64,000 bases of DNA from Elusimicrobiota bacterium (GTDB taxonomy: Bacteria > Elusimicrobiota > Elusimicrobia > F11), in contig JAJVIP010000005.1 in the NCBI GenBank assembly GCA_022072025.1, forward strand, positions 1 through 64,000, written 5' to 3'. The translations under genes were made by a program, and so were the position numbers. This document shows positions 58,801-64,000 of the stretch, one piece after another (position 1 is the stretch's first letter; each line of letters opens with the position of its first letter). The notes beneath the pieces were generated by a model. That model was given only the letters and a program-made list of their open reading frames with translations, was not told where the DNA came from and ran no database searches.

Positions 58801-61800
58801 AAAGTTTTCAACCACAACATCACCCCCTGGCCGGATGGCAGGGATTGGATTGATTTTTCCTTCGATCTAAAAACCGGAGCAGGGACCCAGAATCCCAATG
58901 TGACCCCATAGGCGATTTTTTGGAGCCAGCTTGTCCCTTTGATTGGATTATTTGATTCAACTATCTCAATATTATTTTGATTTTCTAATCGAATCTGGAT
59001 AATGGGAAAGATTTTCTCTTTTACAATCTTGATCGTTTGTTCTACCAAGGTAGATATTGTTTGATTTTTGTTATCCGACTTGGCATTTTTTATCATCCCT
59101 GGGTCACTCAATTCCTCACCATCCGACAACATTTGGAGCCACACCATTTTCCATCGATCAAAGGGAAAATTTTTCATGAGTTCGATAAGAATCGACTTGT
59201 CCACCGCCAATACAATGTCGTGGGCTTTGATCATTTTTTCCGAAATAGGTCGGCGTTCTTCTACAAGGGCGACTCCTTTTTTTTTCAGTTCTTTTTTCAA
59301 CTGAGGATCAGATACATAGCCACTTTTGGTTCGCCTTTGGATATAGGCGCTATCCGTTCCAGCCGATTGGATAATAATCTTGTTGTCAGCCTTTAACCTT
59401 TTAATGATTGTCCGAAGAACCGCTTCCAACGCCCGGCTTCGGTAATAATTTTTGCTGCAAACAATAAGAATACGAAGGGGTCGGGAAAGGGGATGTTTAT
59501 TTATCAATTTTTCAAAATCAGCCCCGATCCATTCCTCTTGAACACGGCCTGCCAAGGCCAATGGAAATAGGGGGAAAAAATATGGGGAGAGGGATTCAAT
59601 GTAATTAAGTTTTTTTTGAGGATGGGAATCATCATCCGCTTCTTTTTTTTCTTTTTTTGAAAACCAAACTCCAAGAAGAGAGGTTTGAAGCGTGTTTCTG
59701 TAAATATAAAGGATGTTCCACAATAAATAGTTTGTAGCTCCAGAAATGATTCCGATCCTTCCAGGAATGAGCGCCGGAATAAAGATGAAAGCCGCCAAAA
59801 ATAAGAGGCGCCGTATCAAATGTTTATCGATAGGGGTCGAGGAAGATTTTTTCCCATGGAGACCCGCCCACTTGAGAACCAACACATGCAGAAGGAAAAA
59901 GAAAGCCACAAGAACTTTATCGGAATAAATTAACGCTGATTCATTCCCGTTGTGAACGGGATTAAAGGGAGAGAATAAGTTAAGTAAAACGATATAGACC
60001 GTGGCCATAAGCGACATTGTGAAAGGATGAGTTGTGGCTCGGATGACGCGGGTTTTGTCAAAAATTATCCCGCTCTCCGTCTTTTCATTAGAAGAATGAA
60101 ATGAGAACCGTAATTTCCCTCTGCGAAATGATTTCGGGTAACGCCATGTTTCAAAAGAAATGATGGATCTCAATAAGGATCCCGATAGAAGCGCCATTTT
60201 TGAAAGCGGATTCGGCCGCGATCCAATAGCCGTGTGGGCGGAGGCCAGAAAAAGTTTTTGCCCTTCAAATAATCGATCGAGAGGGGTTTTTTCCTGGGAG
60301 AAAATCGAGAGATAGGCGCTTCCATTGTCTTCCTCAATCACGGTTATTTTTGGCGAGACAACAAGGTGGGAGATATTCTCCTTTCGCAGGATTTTTGAGA
60401 TTTCCGCTGTATGAAATCCGCCTGTCACCAAAACTCTTGAAACCTCTGTCCCCACGGGTTGAGACAAAAGATTCTTAACGATTGACCGACTGCGCAAATC
60501 GGCTTCTTTATAAAAAGATTCAAAGGGGTGAATGTCTATTTTTTCCAAAGACGAAACCAAATCTTTTATGTTTTCTGGTATTTCCGACTGAGGACGGATT
60601 TGGAGGCGCCGATAATCCTCCCACTCCTCCGGTGTTAGGGAAAAATCGGCAAGCTTTTTTGTTAGGTATAGACGAGTCCCCAACTCCCATACCCTCTTTT
60701 CGAGGGGTGTTAGGGCCACATGCTGGAGTATCTCCTGTTCCAGGATTTTGATTTCAGAAAATAAAACTGAAGGTTTGATGCTGTCGCAAAGCAGGACGTA
60801 ATGGATGTAGCTGGCGAAGGCCGGGGCAGATCTTAAAGGGATTTTCTTTTGTTCACAGAGGTCCTTAAATTGTCCATAGAAATCTCCGAAACTCAAGTGT
60901 CCCAGCCGAACCGCAAGGCTGTTCTTTATTAATTCGGTGGTTTCGTTCTGGTTGATGGAATGCGATAGCCTTTCCATGACGGAGCGGCGTTCCTTTTCGA
61001 TCTGTTTGAAGTCAAGCGAGGATTCAAGTTTATAAGCCTCTAAAAAAATCTGGAGGTTCGAGTCTTTATCGACGTGTCCTCCCCATTCCTGGAGTTTGGT
61101 CACGTAACTCCCCAGCCCGATTTCATTCTTGTTATGGGCCGAACTTAGGGCATCAAATTCGAGGGTTTTTTCTGAGAATACTTTTCTTTTGGTTTCCAAT
61201 AGCTGGAGGTCCATTAACTCCAGGTTTTTGACGATCATGGGTTTCTGATCGCGAGACGTCAGATAGGCTTCAACATTTTTTTGATAATGGACGGGATCAT
61301 CCACCCCCACAAACAATGGGATTTCCACGGGACTGGTAATGCCGACATAGGAGGGGGCGGCAAGCAAGTTTTTTTTAAGAAAATCTTGGGTCACATTTCG
61401 CGTGATTTCTTTATCGGGGAAGGATCGGAAAGGAGAGAAGTCAAAGGGGTTGAAAGCTCCCTCCACGCCCACCACTCCCACTTGTCTTTGGTTGATCAAT
61501 TCCTGAAGGAGCGCGGCGATATTCTTCTGAGCTTCCTCGTTTAAATGGACATCCTGAACCAAAACAACGGGGGGATGTTTCACTTTTCCTTCAGCGTACA
61601 CTTCTTGAATTAATCCATGAGCGAGCGAGATGGAGTTCAGCAGTTTTTTTAGCGGCGCGCTGATTTGATGGGGATGGCCTTCAACGTGAATCCTTTTCAG
61701 TGATTGTTGAGAAAAGGCCGCATCAAGGGGGGGAAACGGGAGGCGCATTGGTTGGGGCAGTGAGGCCAAGCGTAGTGAATTTGTCTCTTTTTTCCGTTCT

Positions 61801-61901
61801 GCCCAAAAGTTGGTTTCAGAAGCTCCTACCAAAACAACCTGGGTGGTGAAATAGAGAATAAGGGTGAAGATTGAGAAACAATAGCGTGCTTTGGGTTTCA
61901 T
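55839..61901 (-). CDS. Giant polytopic protein with N-terminal ChaN/TIKI-like and embedded LMW-phosphatase-like domains
   Basis: 2,020 residues. A signal peptide (about 1-28) precedes a soluble domain (about 100-540) with QDVH (116-119), VEG (146-148) and GGFH (494-497), which recall the ChaN/EreA/TIKI hydrolase clan. After a first group of membrane helices comes an LMW-PTP-like domain (about 807-965) with VCSKNYYRS, a CX5R site (C815, R821), and DP at 933-934. About 14 further helices (about 1055-1600) follow, then a soluble helical C-terminus. I do not recognise the whole protein. Function is unknown; the combination suggests envelope signalling. Confidence 0.75.
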   Translation of the reverse strand: MKPKARYCFSIFTLILYFTTQVVLVGASETNFWAERKKETNSLRLASLPQPMRLPFPPLDAAFSQQSLKRIHVEGHPHQISAPLKKLLNSISLAHGLIQEVYAEGKVKHPPVVLVQDVHLNEEAQKNIAALLQELINQRQVGVVGVEGAFNPFDFSPFRSFPDKEITRNVTQDFLKKNLLAAPSYVGITSPVEIPLFVGVDDPVHYQKNVEAYLTSRDQKPMIVKNLELMDLQLLETKRKVFSEKTLEFDALSSAHNKNEIGLGSYVTKLQEWGGHVDKDSNLQIFLEAYKLESSLDFKQIEKERRSVMERLSHSINQNETTELIKNSLAVRLGHLSFGDFYGQFKDLCEQKKIPLRSAPAFASYIHYVLLCDSIKPSVLFSEIKILEQEILQHVALTPLEKRVWELGTRLYLTKKLADFSLTPEEWEDYRRLQIRPQSEIPENIKDLVSSLEKIDIHPFESFYKEADLRSRSIVKNLLSQPVGTEVSRVLVTGGFHTAEISKILRKENISHLVVSPKITVIEEDNGSAYLSIFSQEKTPLDRLFEGQKLFLASAHTAIGSRPNPLSKMALLSGSLLRSIISFETWRYPKSFRRGKLRFSFHSSNEKTESGIIFDKTRVIRATTHPFTMSLMATVYIVLLNLFSPFNPVHNGNESALIYSDKVLVAFFFLLHVLVLKWAGLHGKKSSSTPIDKHLIRRLLFLAAFIFIPALIPGRIGIISGATNYLLWNILYIYRNTLQTSLLGVWFSKKEKKEADDDSHPQKKLNYIESLSPYFFPLFPLALAGRVQEEWIGADFEKLINKHPLSRPLRILIVCSKNYYRSRALEAVLRTIIKRLKADNKIIIQSAGTDSAYIQRRTKSGYVSDPQLKKELKKKGVALVEERRPISEKMIKAHDIVLAVDKSILIELMKNFPFDRWKMVWLQMLSDGEELSDPGMIKNAKSDNKNQTISTLVEQTIKIVKEKIFPIIQIRLENQNNIEIVESNNPIKGTSWLQKIAYGVTLGFWVPAPVFRSKEKSIQSLPSGQGVMLWLKTLIIKDSSQSKISDRYDQWGAPLLETILTNALAHIALLLLPTLDAMVHQMFFTGLIGLFLMLGHSPQLVPKGDQEEAERNRVTAGWITRIASIGGFMMAWFPLNPSQTLIVNGLLWLVVHVVLNAYYKNRDTVETYPDPNSSENPYASPSSASGSLDDSDNDVVIAELAKGPSPSNLQWGFIARLCLLVFSIVHFWSTPFSFVLSYPIVPILLLLIFVDLIRRTRNSRPPPLQAVSTRAIWELLTTISSGDLPTIEAAFTTIFEALRLSAPWALIAIFKQSLIHPGLDILIVIGLLIVANTVVFLFEHPQMNLKQFGRLLLLITVYPAGIILYPILGFGALAPVVGMMVWHFIHDRKALSTLNKPRDIPLSRSSGIARIAAFAVLMMEFVTTYLLAKLQMPDLTEDSSFIGSPAWIQGDSALAFLTSALLAHTLLNKPNGPRSVWFIWIGLMGATISTIFINPSLGSFIRPALAGGLLILAWQALKTRSATFWFFSTTLLFFVLRESIGWILWIPIFIIVLISLCLHFFMKSEEPSKFVRWSFWGVMISLLIVSFSETALKINRLRKDLWIQTQNPISIPAHENSKMINEIPRIAGRSLAKKLLVDGWNMRWVMAKTRIEDYLSKPSPQSYDAWKEAFDFLRNSPGFEGRSWLEMQLFHRGLQFQGKEKRYALLALILDGRTFRLFPGEFDRHLLEHITGSVREGNVTFRDWADLKLIADNIQGGDLREKAREILGKVIPVDSHTTNIDKQQGAAWLANMGGALLNKTPGDLLPIKSMKIGDLDLPQFDTEAALLAKLEEWLADPDFKTLLIQQLKEKTAGHKVSAQELVETADLLTALVWAKGPAQTADITSATTSGSTLFYFTGTPEINDGINITKIQMALCLLKTGDGKTTFLVDDRLREPLQQAIRDLKGNNLMRGEVTIEYTQRPWTVDSLLERGATRYIVPPSLLKGRITDPRFISIDKYFPITSLLLKQLNQFLRAVLTAA

Positions 61902-61991
61902 AACAGAGTTTAATTATAAGGACGGGGGGGTTAAGAAGTCCTTCAGAGAAGATTAAGATTCAAAGAAATTTTAAGCCCAATGGAGGTAATT

Positions 61992-63389
61992 TTAGGATGG
62001 TTGGGCCGGGGTTATTTGCCTGAAAAGAGAGGGGGTGTTGGGTTCATATCCCAAGCAGCCGACAATTGAAACTGGGAATACAGTGTCGTTTCCTTCTTCA
62101 ACAAGAGAGGTGTCTAAGAGCCTCATGGTGGGGGTGGGACCCAACACAATCACAACAGGCCGGGCGATATGATGGGGATTGATTTTGACAACCACGGCTC
62201 GTTCGCCTGTTGATAGTCGAACGAGGGTTCCTGGCGGATAAAGCCCAAAAAACGGCAGAAAAAATTTCACCAAAAGAGGATGGAATTGAGTGTTGGCGCG
62301 TCGAAGAACGGATCGAATCAGTCGATGTGGCTGAACGGGCTTGTGGTATTGGCGGAGGGAAACGGTGCCCCAGCTCACAAAATCTGCCAATGCCACAATT
62401 TGCGAAAAAAGATGTGGCTTTTGGCCTTCCGGAAGGGAAGGATAGCCTTTCCCATCATGGTGAATGTGATGCTCCAGCGCAACTCGGACCACTCCCATGG
62501 CCAACCCTTGAACCCCTGCCAAAAACGCCGCTCCGTCCCTGGTGTGAAGGCGAATGATCTCTTGGTCTTCGGACGTTAAATGAGTTGATTTCGACAGATC
62601 ACTGGGTAGAAATATGCGTCCCGTGTCGTGCAATAGGGCGCTTAGTCCCAATGTTTTAAGAGAGGCCGTATCGAGTCCCAGTTGATGTCCCAAAAAAAGG
62701 GCCAAAACCATGCTGTTGAAGACATGGTTTTTCGACAACCGTGTGCAGATGAGAAATGAAAAGGCGGCGGGATGTTGATTGATTCCGTCAATGAGATTCT
62801 CCAGGGGAATGGACAAATCAGCCGCAGACACAATTTGTTCATCCAAGAGGCGAGTTAACGATTTTTCAATTAATTCCAGCCATTCTTGGCTCAATTGTTC
62901 CGCTTTCATTAAGTCCAAGAGGGGGGGGATTTTTTCTGACTCTCCCTCTTTGTGAGATTCAGGGGCTCCCAGGGTTCGAATATGTTCAGAGTTAAATTTA
63001 TTCTCTCGTACTCCAGGGGTTTTGTTCTGGGCTTGTAGCAGAAATGAACAGAGATCGATGATTTCAGATTCATTGATACCGGGCAGAAAAGATATTTTAT
63101 GGATACCGGTATCTTCAAACCCTTTTAAGAGATCATAAAAGGCCAAGCTTTCTTCAATAAGAAGGATATCGCCGACCATAAACAAACCATCGACATGTTC
63201 ATAACTCAAATCGAAACGGGTTTTAAGCACCTCTTCTAACGCTTCTTTAACTTTCCGACTGGCTTCAGCCATGCTTGGATGAGCGACTGAATAAAGCTGC
63301 ATGTTTTTAAGCGCGGCATGCCACTGGCGGAGAATTTTTCCATATCGTTCTCGTTCCAACCGTTGTTCGTCTTGAGTGGATTCCGTCAT
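61992..63389 (-). CDS. HD-GYP-type phosphodiesterase-like protein
   Basis: 465 residues. An N-terminal helical region (about 1-200) of unknown type precedes an HD domain (ALLHDTGRIFLP) and an HHDGKGYP segment with the GYP signature, then VALADFVSW. HD-GYP enzymes degrade cyclic-di-GMP. The conserved HHE-type set reads HHIHHDGKGYP, slightly changed, so activity is likely but not certain. It overlaps the HEAT gene by four bases. A GGDEF regulator lies elsewhere in the window. Confidence 0.82.
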   Translation of the reverse strand: MTESTQDEQRLERERYGKILRQWHAALKNMQLYSVAHPSMAEASRKVKEALEEVLKTRFDLSYEHVDGLFMVGDILLIEESLAFYDLLKGFEDTGIHKISFLPGINESEIIDLCSFLLQAQNKTPGVRENKFNSEHIRTLGAPESHKEGESEKIPPLLDLMKAEQLSQEWLELIEKSLTRLLDEQIVSAADLSIPLENLIDGINQHPAAFSFLICTRLSKNHVFNSMVLALFLGHQLGLDTASLKTLGLSALLHDTGRIFLPSDLSKSTHLTSEDQEIIRLHTRDGAAFLAGVQGLAMGVVRVALEHHIHHDGKGYPSLPEGQKPHLFSQIVALADFVSWGTVSLRQYHKPVQPHRLIRSVLRRANTQFHPLLVKFFLPFFGLYPPGTLVRLSTGERAVVVKINPHHIARPVVIVLGPTPTMRLLDTSLVEEGNDTVFPVSIVGCLGYEPNTPSLFRQITPAQPS

Positions 63390-63997
63390 TGGGGAGACCT
63401 TGCAAGGGCTTTTTTGGCTTCATCAGTTCCAATTTTTGTCAGAGATTTCGCCGCCTCTTCCCTCACGATAGATTGAGCGTGGGTTAAACAGGGAATTATC
63501 GCCGGAACAGCGGACGTTGCTTTCATGTCCCCAAGAATCAAAATCAGGTTTCTTAAGAGAAAGGGAGTGGCGCCATTCAGAGCCTCAATTAAAATCTCAG
63601 TTCCATCTTCTCGAGCGATGGCGGGAATGACCTGGCACAATTTTCGTCGCATGCCTCGGTCTTTTTCTTCATCCAGAGATCTGATGAGAGCGGGCAAGCA
63701 AGCCGACCCAAGGGACCGCAGATATTGGATGGTCTCGGTAAAGATGGGGGTGTCGAACGCGCTGTTGCGTATATTAAACAGAGTCAACGCGATGTTGGTT
63801 GGGGACGCCAGTTTTTCTCTCAGCGAGAAAAGAAGGGAAAGGAAGGGGAGGCTTTCTTGGTTGTTGGAATATGTTTTCCATACCTGGATCCCCAATTTCA
63901 GGGCTTTTTCTTGGGTGGCCAATGGGTTTTTCTCCGACATGGACCTCAATAGAAGGGAGAGTCCGAATGTAAAGTTGGAACTTCCCGGTTCCGCCAT
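63386..63997 (-). CDS. HEAT-repeat protein, N-terminus possibly beyond window
   Basis: 203 residues shown from ATG at 63995-63997. The frame remains open to the edge, so a longer N-terminus is likely. HEAT-type helix pairs are visible in the second half (PALIRSLDEEKDRGMRRKL, ILGDMKATSAVPAIIPCL, EEAAKSLTKIGTDEAKKAL). HEAT repeats scaffold protein contacts. It is probably translated with the downstream HD-GYP gene, since they overlap. Confidence 0.7.
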   Translation of the reverse strand: MAEPGSSNFTFGLSLLLRSMSEKNPLATQEKALKLGIQVWKTYSNNQESLPFLSLLFSLREKLASPTNIALTLFNIRNSAFDTPIFTETIQYLRSLGSACLPALIRSLDEEKDRGMRRKLCQVIPAIAREDGTEILIEALNGATPFLLRNLILILGDMKATSAVPAIIPCLTHAQSIVREEAAKSLTKIGTDEAKKALARSPQ

Positions 63998-64000
63998 GAG

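Noticed and set aside
61913-61918. Perfect TATAAT on the minus strand before the giant polytopic gene
   Set aside because: No -35 match at normal spacing, and transcription would start only about five bases before the ATG.

Overview
The window comes from a Gram-negative bacterium, probably of a deep-branching lineage such as Elusimicrobiota or Omnitrophota. This placement is an inference from gene content: PorV/UPF0164-like outer-membrane proteins, a FlgD/Por-type C-terminal sorting-like domain, LPS heptose genes (gmhA, rfaE2), very large secreted and membrane proteins, and a Rieske/cytochrome b complex. No marker gene here fixes the phylum. Genes are tightly packed, many overlap by 4 to 11 bases, and TTG/GTG starts occur. 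No stretch over 300 bases lacks a gene.

Region 1 (1-12870, minus strand) is an envelope/secretion island. It holds a fibronectin-like protein, a secreted HExxH metalloprotease with a sorting-like C-terminus, two PorV-like proteins, and the start of a giant repeat adhesin of at least 2,679 residues that runs off the left edge. Region 2 (12880-24553, plus) is housekeeping: a membrane TPR protein, PmbA-like protein, aroC-aroK-aroB-pepP-efp-accB-accC, gmhA-rfaE2, and thiD2-thiE-thiC.

Region 3 (24557-38176, plus) makes branched-chain and aspartate-family amino acids: thrB, lysC, cimA, an IlvD-family protein lacking its catalytic residues, ilvB, ilvN, ilvC, then psd-pssA for phosphatidylethanolamine, then leuA, an FHA gene and leuB. 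Carbon would flow from pyruvate through citramalate to isoleucine, and through acetolactate to valine and leucine. leuC/leuD and a canonical ilvD are not in the window. A minus-strand zinc-less MDR alcohol dehydrogenase-like gene follows.

Region 4 (39317-45059, plus) is the most unusual part. It reads as a compact rotary motor without a flagellum: a secreted TPR protein, a single-polypeptide FliF-RBM3/TM/FliG fusion, MotA, two different MotB-type proteins, and a REC-GGDEF regulator with a degenerate GGDDF site and no I-site. No filament, rod, hook or export genes are seen.

Region 5 (45056-53958, plus) is the translation block tRNA-Gly, tRNA-Thr, tuf, rpmG, tRNA-Trp, secE, nusG, rplK, rplA. 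Where rplJ-rplL-rpoBC would be expected, it passes into a respiratory block: Rieske protein, long fused cytochrome b, pentaheme cytochrome c, and FixC-FixX.

Region 6 (53967-64000, minus) holds a squalene/phytoene synthase, a secreted ComEC-like metallo-hydrolase, a 2,020-residue polytopic protein with an embedded phosphatase-like domain, an HD-GYP-type protein and a HEAT-repeat protein at the right edge.
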